Shown here: positions 46,101 through 58,119 of the stretch, piece by piece | Numbering within the stretch: position 1 is the first letter of the stretch | Layout of the letters: each line of letters begins with the position of its first letter | Origin: Ambrosia x helenae | Taxonomy: Eukaryota; Streptophyta; Magnoliopsida; Asterales; Asteraceae | NCBI GenBank assembly: GCA_030844895.1 | Contig: JAUTDX010007377.1 | Location: forward strand, 62,001-126,000 | Direction of reading: 5' to 3' | DNA: 64,000 nucleotides | Notes under the pieces: generated by a model | The model's database searches: none | What the model was told of the DNA's origin: nothing | Seen by the model: the letters and a program-made list of their open reading frames with translations, nothing else | Position numbers and translations under genes: made by a program

Positions 46101-46134
46101 CTAGTATCTTACGCGTGTCGCGCGTTGCGGCGAC
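46101..46134 (-). mobile_element. Helitron 3' terminus, minus orientation
   Basis: On the minus strand GTCGC (46134-46130) pairs with GCGAC (46121-46117), followed by ACGCGTAAGATA, CTAG (46104-46101) and T. The element body would extend to the right; its other end was not located. Confidence 0.65.
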
Positions 46135-46889
46135 AACCTGGTGCTTGCAAGACTTTGTTATATGCGTGACATACGAACGTACCATCATTATACAAAGAAT
46201 AACACTAAAGCATACGGAATTTTAACGTATCCAAAGCGCATTACAATACATCATAAATGGTATTCACACCATGATATCATTTGGCTATTTAACAAACATG
46301 TTTACTAATAAAATAAAATAATGTAACAACAAAGATATTTATAAGTTAAAGGGTGTGTGACTTCTAAAGAAAAGATAGAGAAAGGGTGAGATAAAAGCAC
46401 GTGGGGCAACAGGTGTACAGAGCCATTGGCAACCGGGATGACCGGTAAAGGCCACGCAAAGAATACTTGTACAAAAAGCATGCACCACTTGTACAAATTA
46501 CAAACTCTTTCTGCTTTCATTATTCAATTTTTGTACTTTATAATAACTAATGAAAGCATTTACACTTCCCTTTTCTCTCCGAAAAGCTACCAACTACAAC
46601 CGGTCCTCCCTTTCTCTGACTAAAAAGCAACCCACCGCCAATGCCGCCGCACCCACCACCACCACCGCACCCGCCACTGCCACCACCGCCTCTCCCTATC
46701 TCACTAAAACCCATATCTCTTTCTAGAAACACAGCCTGATCCGACACCATCAACTCGAAACCGTACTTTCAGGCGCCGTCACCATCGTTCTCCTGCACTA
46801 GCGATCCTACTTGGATGATAACCCGAAAAAGGATAAAGGAAGAAACAGAGCAAGTTCCAGCATAACTCTGGCTAATCACTTGCAACCAC

Positions 46890-47340
46890 TAGGGGTGCAA
46901 ACGAGCCGAGCCGAGCCCGAGCTCGACCAAGTTCGAGCTCGAGCTCGATTAACTTATAAGAGCTCGAGCTCGGCTCGTTAGTAGTTTCTCAAGCTCGAGC
47001 TCGGCTCGTTTAGTGTTTATTAGTTAATATATTAAATTAAATAATATATATAATAGGCTCGTTTAGGCTCGATTAGTCAAAAGCTCGGCTAGGCTCGTTT
47101 ATTAAACAATTTAAAATGTGGGTAAATAATAGAAAATATTAATAAACCTAATATTATATTAGGATCGATAAGGCTTGACGAGCCTGGCGAGATTCATATG
47201 CCAGGCTCGAGCTCGATAAGTAACGATCTTCGTTTTAGGCTCAAGCTTAGCTCGAGCTCGATAAGGCTCGGCTCATTTCAAGCTTTTTACCGAGCCGATC
47301 TTGAGTAGCTCGCGAGCTGCTTGGCTCATTTGCACCCCTA
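46890..47340. mobile_element. hAT-type MITE with 8-bp target duplication
   Basis: Starts TAGGGGTGCAAACGAGCC and ends GGCTCATTTGCACCCCTA. A perfect 8-bp duplication, GCAACCAC (46882-46889 and 47341-47348), flanks it, as expected for hAT insertions. The interior is full of GAGCTCGAGCTCGG words, which form many small palindromes. 451 bp, non-coding. Confidence 0.93.
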
Positions 47341-47348
47341 GCAACCAC

Positions 47349-48729
47349 CATAACACAACCACCTCCATCACCAAACATTGGCGGCCACCCACCGCCCTAT
47401 CGTCATATGTAAGTTTGTTTACTTATTCACCAAGATTTTGCCACATGCAGTGGTTAAAGCCCTTCGCCGCGTCTGCTAGATCCATGACAGCTGAGGCACA
47501 ACACCACCACGTTGTCGACCATCGACCATCTCCGGTTAATTCAAGCCAACTGCGACGCTTTCTGGGCGGTTTGGGCCCCTTTTTTGGGCGTTTTTGCATT
47601 TGGTCGGCACCGACGGATTACAGGCTGTGACACGTGGCATAATGTCGCCCGTGAGATAGTTACAGTAAAGCCCTCTCACAGCCGACTTTGCAAATTGTAT
47701 CTTTATATAATTAAATTAGATAGGACTAGTCAAACTGTAATCCATATTTAATAAGACCGTTTAGTCGTTTAGGCTATTGGGTGTGGTAATGCCCTCAACT
47801 CCATCACCATTCACCACCTCCACATCACCACATCACCCCGTCCTCGAGGATCATCCTCCATCACCAACCTAGCTATGCGGTGTGGTGATGGTCCTCCCCA
47901 TCCCCTTGAGTTGAATGGGTCAAAACTGAATTGAATGGATTTGTGTTCGTGTTCGGTGGAAGATGTGAAAAAGTCATCGGTCTCCACGCGTGGAGAGGGT
48001 GAGGGGTGGTGTTCTCACGTAGCCAAGATCCAGGTGGGATCTCCATGCCTCCTTCATGACCCCCACACCTTATAGCCTTACAATGGGAAAAGCTGAAATT
48101 GGGTGCGGATAACATGATAACATACAGAACAGATTATGATGAAACTGACCCGTAATTGAAAATGCTAATGTCTAATGGTAGACATCCTTGGAATCCTCAT
48201 ATATCGTCTATAGCTATAGAATTTTCAAAACGAATGAAGTAGATCGACTCTCTAGGAATCCTTTCACATAGGAATACAATAAAACACTTTTATTCAAAAT
48301 TACAATACAATAGTCAAATGGAAAGCAGTAAATACGGTAGTATTACAACTGAAATAAACGAAAATACAAGAAAGGAGTTGTAAGTCCCGAAACCAACAAG
48401 ATATCAAACTAACACAACCAAAAGGCGAAAACAATTGATTGTGTGATTCAAGAAACAATATGAACACCTGAGAAACCACAATAAATGCACACTATATCAG
48501 GGAATAAACCGTCTAGTATAAAGAACACAAACTGAATGGCCAATCTCATAATGAGATGAAAACCTTATTATATACTAGCTACCATACGCTTGGGCCCACG
48601 TGGCCTACAAGCCAAGAACTCCTAGCCCAACCGAGAACCAAGTGGTTCTTGATTCCAACATCCCAATATTGAGAACCATCCAATGATAGCGTAAACCTAT
48701 AAAATACATCCTTACAATCTCCCGTAGGT
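47349..48729. other. Intergenic region, repeat remnants only
   Basis: No gene was recognised. Inverted GGTGTGG/CCACACC ends at about 47778 and 48070 may mark another MITE. The minus strand at about 48658 begins TGTTGGAATC after a short purine tract and could be an LTR start, but no partner was found. Confidence 0.35.
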
Positions 48730-49090
48730 TTATGTTATCAGTCTTGAGTTATCTTTCCCAATTTGATCTTCTCTTCCCACATACTTTGACACAATTTGTG
48801 TCTCCACCACACCTGCTTCTCCAGCCCACATCTGAAAATGAATAAGAGAAGCCACGGTCGCTGTAAACACTTTAGCACACACTTCATAATGCGGATCACT
48901 TAGAATCTGATTCTTTAACAGTACATCAATATATTCCTTTCTGAATATCATCAGATCGTTTGTATTAGCAAATCTGAACTCATCATCTTCACAAGTTATT
49001 ATTGATTCACTTGTAACTGCATAGTAACACCAAAACTTAAAGTTGTGTTATGTTCCATCCGGAAACCATTTAGGAAGCGATATGGCCTTG
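48730..49090 (-). pseudogene. 3' coding piece of the ARID retroelement (unassigned domain)
   Basis: A minus-strand frame with one internal TAA runs KAISLPKWFPDGT...HNFKFWCYY..., then EDDEFRFANTNDLMIF, ending RLIT-stop at 48730. I cannot name the domain. Its orientation and position suggest it belongs to the same retroelement as the ARID-coding parts to the right. Confidence 0.4.
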
Positions 49091-49480
49091 GTCTTATTGG
49101 TTGGTGTTCACATAACAGTCTACACAAGTTTTCTAGTGATACGATCCAGAACTTTTAGGACCTTTCTTGAGTTATGGTTCAATATTCTTCATATCCGGAA
49201 ATCCTCTTTGGGCTTGATCTTGAATATACTTGGATAACATCCAGCCCTTCTGAGTAGTGGTGGTAGTTCTCTAATGGAAATGTGCATTACTCAACTCTCG
49301 CAAGTCAACTTTTGTTCAAGACTCAAAATCGTTGTGGTGAGAGTAGTACTTAACTTCATCATTCTTTCTCTTTACCACCCACTTGTCTTTCTCTTCATGA
49401 ATCGAATTCCTGATCTATTGGCAACTTTGTTAGATTAACGTTTGCCAGTTTCAATAACATAACTATCAAGTTGATGTGGA

Positions 49481-49713
49481 TCATGATCTTTGTTTTTCTT
49501 CATCATTATTATATGTTTTCTTGTTAACGAGGTGGACTACGTGGAAGTTCACAAGCAAGATTCTTTTTGAGTCATTTCTCCTCATTAGATGGATTGCTTG
49601 AGCTTGTAATATCATTTTTTCTAGTTGTTCCATGTCAACTTCGAAATCAAAATCCATGTCTTTCTCACTTCCTTCACCCGTTCCTAAACCACTTGCTCCT
49701 TGATCATCATTCT
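49481..49713 (-). pseudogene. ARID retroelement protein, segment left of the nested copia
   Basis: The frame (...GASGLGTGEGSEKDMDFDFE..., stop at 49481) is the direct continuation of the coding segment that stops at 54632. The copia at 49714-54631 with its ATTCT duplication splits them, and excising it in thought keeps the reading phase. Acidic, with a possible coiled coil (MEQLEKMILQAQAIHLM). Confidence 0.7.
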
Positions 49714-49940
49714 TATTAACTCCACTAATCAAGTCCAATCACTGCCATAATATTTCTCAATCTCCTAGTCAATAACTTTGAAGACATTGCATGATTCTCT
49801 CTCTAAAATCATGCTCCATGATTCACTCCCTTAGATCAAGCAATTATAATTATGTAGATCATTTTTGTATCACTATAAATCATATTGTAAAGCATTGTAA
49901 TTATTTATTAAAACATAATAATAGCACAACAACTTCTATA
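49714..49940 (+). repeat. 5' LTR of nested copia
   Basis: 227-bp direct repeat that ends immediately before the primer binding site. Confidence 0.93.
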
Positions 49941-50046
49941 TGGTATCTAGAGCCACATAGCTCCTGTGAGCCCTCTTTCGATCCACTACCAACCTTCTGC
50001 TCGTGCATTTTTTTTCCCTTTGCAGCCAATTATCTTCAGCCTCCAA

Positions 50047-53000
50047 TGGCCAAACCAATTGTTCATCTCACTGCTGCAACTCACTTCCCAATCAAATTAA
50101 CCCCGCAAAACTTTCCCTCATGGCGCACCCAAGTCACCGCTACCCTCATTGGCCTCGAACTAGACCACACATCATTGGACCCGATGACACACCTGCTGAA
50201 ACTATCCCGGACGGTCAAACCACCAAACCGAACCCCGACTTTCTTCGTTGGTTTCGCCAAGACCAAATGATAATAAGTGCCCTTCTTGGTAGTTGTTCTG
50301 ACCAAATCCAACCAATTGTCTCCTCCGCCAAAACAGCCCGCAAGGCTTGGGAACTACTAAACTCGAGCTATGCAAGTCGCTCGCGTTCCCGAATCATCTC
50401 CCTAAAATCTCAACTAGCCAAAAACCCGAGAGGAAACCGTGCCATCTCCGACTACCTACATGAAATGAAATCCCTCTTTGATGATCTTGCCATTGCCCAA
50501 AGCCCCATGTCCGAAGAGGACCTTGTTGTTCATATTATGAATCAACTAGGAGATGACTATTCCAATTTAGTTGCTTCCTTTCGCACCCGCGACACCACTA
50601 TTTCCTTCTCCGACTTGTTTGAAAAACTCCTTGACCATGAGAGAACCCTCAAGGAAACCATCACTAAACCTCTCCTCACCACCGTGAACTACACCCAACG
50701 CATTAACCCACGCACCAATCAAACTCGCCAACTAAACACCTATGAGCCGCGCTCTACTAAAAACTGCAACCCAACCAATACCCGCAACCAATACTCATCT
50801 CGTAACAACTCAAACAGCACTCGCCCACCCCGCAACAACAACACCCATTGTTACTATTGTACATACCTGGACATGACACTAAAGATTGCCGCAAACTAAG
50901 CCGTTTCCTACGAGAACACAATGTTTCTCCACAAAATAACAACACCCCGGTGGTTAACTACACAACCCCTCACCCAACGGCTACAACCCCTTCATGGATG
51001 TGGGACACCGGTGCGTCCAACAACACCGCGAACAACAACCAACAATTTCTCGTTCTTTCCGAATATGGAGGACCCGATGAGATCGTGCTAGGTGAAGGTA
51101 AAAATCTTCCTATAACTCATATTGCTCAAACAACTCTTCCTACAAAATCTCGTCCGCTTCTTTTAAATAACATTTTAATTGCTCCTAATCTTCGAAATAA
51201 TCTTATTTCTGTTGCCAAAGTTTGTCATACTAATCGTGTTTCTGTTGAATTTTTTCCCTATCATTTTCTTGTTAAGGATCTACGCACGGGGGCGCGTCTC
51301 ATGCGGGGAGTGAACATCAATGATGTCTACTACGGACCTATCTCTACATCCCCTCAAGTCAACACCACTCAAACCAACTCGCTTCTCATGTGGCACCACA
51401 TACTTGGACATCCATCGCTTCAAGTATTCAAGTCTTTAATTTCTAGATTAGGACTTCGTTGTAATAAGGTGACCCATGAGTCTTTTCATTGTACTTCGTG
51501 TTCGTTAAATAAAAGCCACAAACAACCTTTTGGCAAAAATTCTTTTGTTGCAACTCAACCCCTACAACTACTATATTTGGACGTTTGGGGTCCCGTCAAA
51601 ACATCCATTGACGGCTTTAAATACTACATAATTTTTGTTGACTATTATTCTATATATATTTGGTTATAGCCAATCAAAAGAAAATCCGATGTCAAAACTC
51701 TTTTTTCCCAATTTAAATCTCTTGTTGAATTTTTTTTAAAACCAACATCATTGCGTTATTTACCGACAATGGAGGTGAATACATTGGTCTCTCACCATAT
51801 CTCGCCTCGCACGACATCTCTCATTACACCACCCCACCGCATACACCGGAACAAAATGGTGTTGCCGAGCGACGTCACCGACACGTTGTTGAAACCTGTC
51901 TTGCATTACTCCACCACTCTCACTTACCACAACATTTTTGGTCCCACGCCTTTGAAACCGCTACTCACCTCATCAACCGGTTGCCTACACCCAATCTTAA
52001 CAACAAATCCCCTTATGATATGTTGTTCAAATCAACTCCCAATTACTCCAAACTCCAACCATTCGGATGTCTTTGCTACCCTTGGTTACGACCATATGCC
52101 ACATCCAAATTAGCCTCCTGCTCCTTGGCATGCATCTTCCTTGGGTTCTCCTCCTCCAAGTCCGCATTCAAATGTTATGACCCATTAAACAACAAACTCT
52201 ACCACTCTCGTCATGTTCAATTCATCACCCATATCTTCCCATCTCAAACTTCTAATCCTACACCCCTACACATTTCATTCGACACCTTCCTACCCACATC
52301 ACCTTTGAATAATCCTCCACCAACTTCCCCAACCTCACCCACCGATTCTCCCACTCAACCGACTTCAAATAACTCTTCACCACCTACTCCCACTTCGCCT
52401 GGCCCAACCGGCTCGGTGGACCAATCTACTGGCTGCCACTTCACCCAGGCCCAACACCCTCACCCCTTACGTGCCCTAGCCCACCAGCCCCTCCTCAACA
52501 TCCCATACAACCCACTTCTGGTCCAACAGAAACCGCAGCCTACCCCACGACCTCTCCTACTTCCAGCCAAACCTAACACTCCCCACAAACTCTCGGCCCA
52601 ACTCCCAGCACCTTCAGCCCACTACCAACCGCATCCACTGAACCCAACTCGTCTCATGACTCACCCACTCCTTCGGCCAGCCCACCTTCACCCTCTTTGA
52701 CCAATCCACTCACCCAAACCGATAACTCTCTCCCTACCGAACCAACTCCAACCTCCCCCACCAATCCCTCACAACCACCCCGTCGACAATCCAAACCTAA
52801 CCCCAAATACTACAACCCAAACTTTATTAATTCTACCACCCTCCATCCTCTCCCAATCTCCCTTGAACCCTCAACCCATACCCAAGCTATGCAAGACTCG
52901 GAGTGGCGTCATGCCATGGATCTTGAGTATAATGCTCTTATCCAAAACCATACATGGGAGCTTGTCCCTCGCACCACCCAACAACCCATTGGTTGCAAAT

Positions 53001-54400
53001 GGGTGTTTCGAATTAAACGTAAACCCGATGGCACTGTTGACAAATACAAAGCTCGTCTCGTTGCTAAAGGCTTTCACCAACAATATGGGAAAGACTACTA
53101 TGACACCTTTAGTCCCGTTACTAAACCTGTCACTATTCGCATCGTCCTCTCGATCGCTCTCTCAAAAGGATGGTCCTTACGACAACTTGATGTCAATAAC
53201 GCCTTTCTTCATGGGACCTCCATGAAGATGTTTTTATGATCCAACCTCCCGGTTTTACAAATTCCGCGTTCCCAAGTCACATTTGCAAACTCAAAAAATC
53301 TCTTTATGGTCTGAAACAAGCACTGCGCGCTTGGTACATTGAGCTCACCACCTTTCTCATCGGTTTTGGCTTCAAAAAATGCCTATCGGATACCTCTCTC
53401 TTTGTGTATAATTCCAATGGTATCACATGCTACCTCCTCGTCTATGTTGATGACATTGTCCTCACCGACAATCACAATCCTTTTATGGATTCCTTTGTTC
53501 AAGCCATAAGCACCAAATTCTCTATCAAAGACTTAGGTCCTCTCCATCACTTCCTAGGAATATAAGTTATTCCTACGCCCCATGGTCTATTCCTTTCTCA
53601 ACATCGCCATATCCAAGATGTTCTCACCACTTTCAAAATGGATGGTGCTAAAGAGGTTCTCACTCCTCTAAGCGTCTCTGATCCTCTCTCCTCCACTGAT
53701 TCCTCACCTCCTGTTGATCCAACTCACTATCGCAAACTTATTGGTACCCTACAGTATCTTGCTTTCACTCGCCCCGACATCTCTTTCGCCATCAACAAAC
53801 TATCTCAATTCATGCACTCCCCCAAACAATCACACTGGCAAGCTCTCAAACGGGTACTCCGATATTTGAAAGGAACGGTTCATCACGGGTTGTTTTTGAA
53901 ACAAAATACCAATCTCACTTTACATGCCTTCTCCGACTCTGACTGGGGAGGTATTCACGATGGTGGGCAGTCAACCACAGCTTATCTCATATACCTTGGG
54001 TCAAACATCATCTCATAGAAATCCACAAAGCAAAAATCTGTATCCAGATCCTCCACCGAAGCTGAATATAAGGCCCTTGCTAATGCTGCTGCTGAAATTT
54101 CATGGATTAAAAATTTACTCACAAAACTTAGTATACCTACTGTCAGCACTCCCTCACTTTACTGAGACAACACTGGAGCAACCTATGTATGTGCCAATCC
54201 GGTTTATCACTCGCACATGAAACACATTGCTTTGGACTATCACTTCGTACGAGAACAGGTAAACTCTGGGTCTCTTAAAGTTCTTCACGTCAGTTCCAAG
54301 GATCAACTTGCGGATGTGCTCACCAAACCACTACCACGGGCGCCTTTCTTACTTTTTCGGTCCAAGATTGGAGTCTTCAACGGATCCTCCATCTTGTGGG
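50047..54400 (+). pseudogene. Degenerate gag-pol of nested copia
   Basis: gag begins MAKPIVHLTAATHFPIKLTP at about 50047 and shifts frame near 50140. A zinc knuckle (CYYC...HIPGHDTKDC) at about 50850-50895 is split by another shift. The protease shows WDTGASNN (about 51002), integrase the HHCC finger (from about 51391) and the start of the core, with a TAG at 51667. RT includes VYVDDIVLT (about 53440-53466), and RNase H runs from about 53900. Further stops and shifts occur near 51740, 52110, 52700, 53235, 53564 and 54017. All domains are present but it is not translatable as one protein. Confidence 0.9.
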
Positions 54401-54404
54401 GGCG

Positions 54405-54631
54405 TATTAACTCCACTAATCAAGTCCAATCACTGCCATAATATTTCTCAATCTCCTAGTCAATAACATTGAAGACATTGCATGATTGTCTCCCTAAAAT
54501 CATGGTCCATGATTCACTCCCTTAAATCAAGCAATTGTAATTATGTAAATCATTTTTGTATCACTATAAATCATATTGTAAAGCATTGTAATTATTTATT
54601 AAAACATAATAATAGCACAACAACTTCTATA
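54405..54631 (+). repeat. 3' LTR of nested copia
   Basis: 227-bp copy of the 5' LTR, preceded by the G-rich purine tract and followed by the right ATTCT duplication. Confidence 0.93.
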
Positions 54632-56404
54632 ATTCTTGTCTTCGTAATCAGCAAAGTCTTTACCGAACCTTTGTTCCAGCGTCTGCTTCAAATCAAGAGT
54701 AAAAGCAAGTAATGAACCAATATTGGTTTTAAGCTCTTTAATCTTTGCTTCCTTTTCTTCATAGCTTTTCTGAATATCAATACTTTTAACATCTTTGAAT
54801 TGCTCAAGAACGACAATTCTTCTCCGCAGATCAGGAATGTCAATGTCTTCATAAACACTGTCCACTTCCATAATGTGCTCTTTGCCTTTTGAATGGAGAT
54901 ATTTTTTGTAATCGTGGAACTTGTTGAAATCAAAAGCTACTCCACTTGAACTTTCAGGCTCTAAGTGCATATATAAGTTCATAGTTTATATAATCCAATA
55001 CTTGCCCGTAAACTTGAACTTAATAGTTCAAATTTGAAGACGACAAGTTCTTGTTTGCTTCTTCCAACCCCTGTGCAGCCTGTGTAAAATCAAACTTCCT
55101 TTTCTTTATCAAACTCTTCGCTACATTCCAGTCTCCTCCGATGTACAATGCATAGTCATCTTCGAATGATTGTGCATCATGATGAAGCAGACCGAATGAA
55201 GTTTGATTATGCATTCTGCTTTCTTTCCTTTCAAGTCTTGAATTTTCAGCCACTTTCTTTGCAGTCTTCCTTACTAGATATTGCCATTCAATAACATCCA
55301 AATATTGTGCATATAAGATCCGAACATAGTCCTTGTCTTCATATTCTAGGCCTAAATCTTTTGCAATTACTACCCACGGATTCTATATTGGTACTCTCTT
55401 GTGTCCACCCTCTTTCTTTACCAAAAGATAAAGATCATACAGTTCTACATCCTTTCCATTCTCCATCTTCGATGGAATCAGCCTATTCGTTAAGTTCAAA
55501 TAATCTATTATGAACCAAGACACCATTCTTAATAATGGACCTTTCAGTATGTTCCTATATACCCAGGGACATTCTATGCTATCAATCAATTCAAACATTT
55601 TGATACAATCTTCAAACGATAAGAACTCTATTCCTTCAATTGCCTCACTTACTTCCCTTATAATATTCTCGGCATCTAATGACAAAGTCTCAAAATACTC
55701 ATTCAAATACATTTCTTTCCTTCTTTCATTTTCACTGTCATCACTTAGAGTTCTCATCATATTTTCTTTTGTATCACGGTCTTCTAACATGTTTCTTTGA
55801 TACATGGTTATGTTCTTAAACATGTTCGATACATAGCATAAATTTCCTTCAAGTTTAACTATGAATCCTTGGAGTTTCAATTGATGTAGACTTAGATAAT
55901 TATCTTGTACATCCGTAGAGTAGAAGACATTTGGAATTATAAGTGTTTGTTCATTAGAATTCACACTTATTACCCCCACACCTCTTATAAAAACAAACTT
56001 GTTCTTAAATCGACTCTCTACTCCATAAGGTTTTTTCACTTTTAGATAGAAATCTAAATTCCCACATACATGATTTTTCAAATTCGGACTAACATACCAG
56101 ATTTCATTCCAATTCTTGTGATCCTTATCACATAATATGTACTCTTCTTTTTCATTCATGACATCCGAAGGGTAGTAACTTACACCTGTATCAATTGTGT
56201 CTTTTATAAGTTGTGTACCTTCGTCCCTTTCCTTAAAATTGTAGGATCCAATAAGATGTTCTGGTTCGTGGCAATAGTAACACTTTCGAGTTTCTATGGA
56301 TCTTTCTATATATTTCTACGTCTTTCTTTCTTCTCTTCACTTCTGGATGGAAATGACAGAGTTCTTCGTGGTCCAGAGTAGTCTTTCACCGAGTATTGTG
56401 ACAT
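54632..56404 (-). pseudogene. Retroelement-encoded protein with zinc knuckle, protease-like region and ARID domain
   Basis: Minus strand from MSQYSVKDYSGPRR (56404). A 2-nt shift near 56310 precedes a zinc knuckle, CYYCHEPEHLIGSY, whose last Cys is replaced by Tyr (about 56300-56260). The main frame from 56159 shows a copia-like protease/pre-integrase remnant (WYVSPNLKNHVCGN...LIPNVFYSTDVQDNYLSLHQL) without a DTG active site. An acidic middle and an ARID DNA-binding region follow (about 55540-55290; LIPSKMENGKDVELYDLYLL, then a single TAG at 55383, then NPWVVIAKDLG). After a frame change near 55020 a coiled-coil segment continues to 54632, where the nested copia starts. Similar ARID proteins are annotated as transcription factors in composites; the LTR-like sequence upstream suggests a retroelement origin. 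Confidence 0.65.
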
Positions 56405-56481
56405 GATATTTATGGAAATCAGGAATTGTGTTGACACAAAAAGATTTTCTGAAATGAGAATCGAAATTTCGAGAACCGAAA

Positions 56482-56495
56482 TGGTTCAGATACCA
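56482..56495 (-). other. Primer binding site of the ARID retroelement
   Basis: On the minus strand TGGTATCTGAACCA follows the putative LTR end (CCAACA, AAA). It matches the TGGTATC(A/T)GA type of primer site used by the other elements in this window. Confidence 0.6.
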
Positions 56496-56498
56496 TTT

Positions 56499-56724
56499 TG
56501 TTGGCAGCGGATAATAAACAAACGAATTCAAACAACAACACAATTATGAAACTAAAAATCGAATAAAAAATCAAGAACAATTGATACTCAATGAAAGAAA
56601 CCGAAGAGAATATATGGATTGAATTATAGGATAATCAATCTTGGTAGTTTACAATCCGAGAGTAACCTGGGTCCACCAATAATTTCACACCAGTTTCCGG
56701 GAAAACTTAAATTAGTTCTTAACA
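56499..56724 (-). repeat. Putative 5' LTR of the ARID retroelement
   Basis: On the minus strand it begins TGTTAAGAACTAATTTAAG and ends CCGCTGCCAACA (226 bp), immediately before the primer site. TG...CA ends support an LTR. The partner LTR was not found between 46 and 49 kb, so the call rests on the ends and the primer site. Confidence 0.5.
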
Positions 56725-56742
56725 TACTAGCAAATAGCAATA

Positions 56743-58085
56743 CTAATGAGACCTAAAAGATGTCATAAATGAAACTTTAGCAGGCCTAAACTCAATGCCT
56801 TGTACAATAAGACCCGTAAATCTCCATTTATCGTAACTCCTCACACGACAATGCATCGGAATATTTTTGTCGGAACCAGATTTGAAGTCCCATACTTGAA
56901 TTTCCAACCAACCATCTTTCCTCAGTTTTGGATGGCCTTTGATTCTGCGTGCCTTCTGTGGGATGCGAGGCTCGTTGGCATCACATCCGATAAATGGGAT
57001 ATGAGTAGGAGTACGTAAATCGACAAGGTGTTCCTTGTCATCAAGCCAATCATCGCGTTCATCTGGAAAACAGTTGAGAAGGGTTTCATCGTCTATTTGT
57101 ACGAGGCCACTAACCATGGAGTGTGTTTCAGGTAACTTGTACACAAGATAACATGCGTAATATGTGTCATGTGACAACAACTGGGAGTTTATTTCGCAAG
57201 CAATAGTAAAACTTTCTATCTCACAAAACTCTGCCACCAGTTGAAACCTGAAATTAAGTAGACGAAAAACATAAACAATAGCAAAAACATGAGGTTTGTT
57301 CTCCTTCACACGTGTGTGCATGGGTCGATTTGGGCTTAAAAAACAGACTTTTTAAATTTTATTTGTATGGGTTCGCTTTGTTATGGGTCGGTTTCAGTTT
57401 TACATTTGGGCTTGAAATGCCGTCTGAAAAAAGTTGGTCCAAAATAATAAATTTGAGCCTCATACTTTTGTGATTTGGTAAGTATTTGGATTTTGTTCAC
57501 CACTTATTAATGAAACATGGTCCCGTAACCTTTGGCCCAAATAATAAGTTTGGACATAAATCCAATGCCAAATACTATAGACAAGTCTAATACTGTGGTT
57601 CTGTTATGGTTTGAAACGAGGCATAATCGAAATCGAACCATAAATTATTTATTTTCATAGAAAAAACATAACCGAACCGTTGGTTATTAGTTTGGGTAGG
57701 TTATTTTGGTCATTTCAGTTTTGGTTTATCGTTTTTTTACTAACATTTTAATAACCGTTAAACAAACTTCAAAAATAACTTTTGATTGGATAACTTAGTC
57801 AATGATCCAAAAAGAGACATAACCTTGATTCGGGTAGAGATTTCCATATCCAAGTTTTTCTTCTCAACAAAGACTTCAACACTGATCCTTTCTTCAAAAC
57901 CGTTGTTGCGGGCAACATGTGACGTCTCTTCATTTTTTTTGAAACAGAAAACCACTGCTCAGTAGCAAAATGTGTTGTTAGTACTTGTGAAATGTTGTCC
58001 TTTGAAGCAACAATGACTGACGTCTCAGTGAGATAAACTTGGTGGTCTAGATCAAACACACTAAACATAGTAACCGATCAACATT

Positions 58086-58119
<34 letters not shown>

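Larger units (their letters stand above)
49714..54631 (+). mobile_element. Ty1/copia LTR retrotransposon nested in the ARID element
   Basis: 4,918 bp with 227-bp LTRs at 49714-49940 and 54405-54631. The primer site TGGTATCTAGAGCC starts at 49941 and a purine tract (TTGTGGGGGCG) precedes the 3' LTR. A perfect 5-bp target duplication, ATTCT (49709-49713 and 54632-54636), fixes the borders. The LTRs then read TATTAACTCC...ACTTCTATA, with TA...TA ends instead of TG...CA. They differ at about seven positions (about 3%). The internal region has the order gag, zinc knuckle, protease, integrase, RT, RNase H, which makes it copia. Confidence 0.95.

Noticed and set aside
48260..48658. 3' LTR of the ARID element
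   Set aside because: It begins TGTTGGAATC after a purine tract, but the rest does not match the putative 5' LTR at 56499-56724.
50003..50311. Minus-strand and overlapping frames in the copia gag
   Set aside because: Shadows of the retrotransposon coding region.
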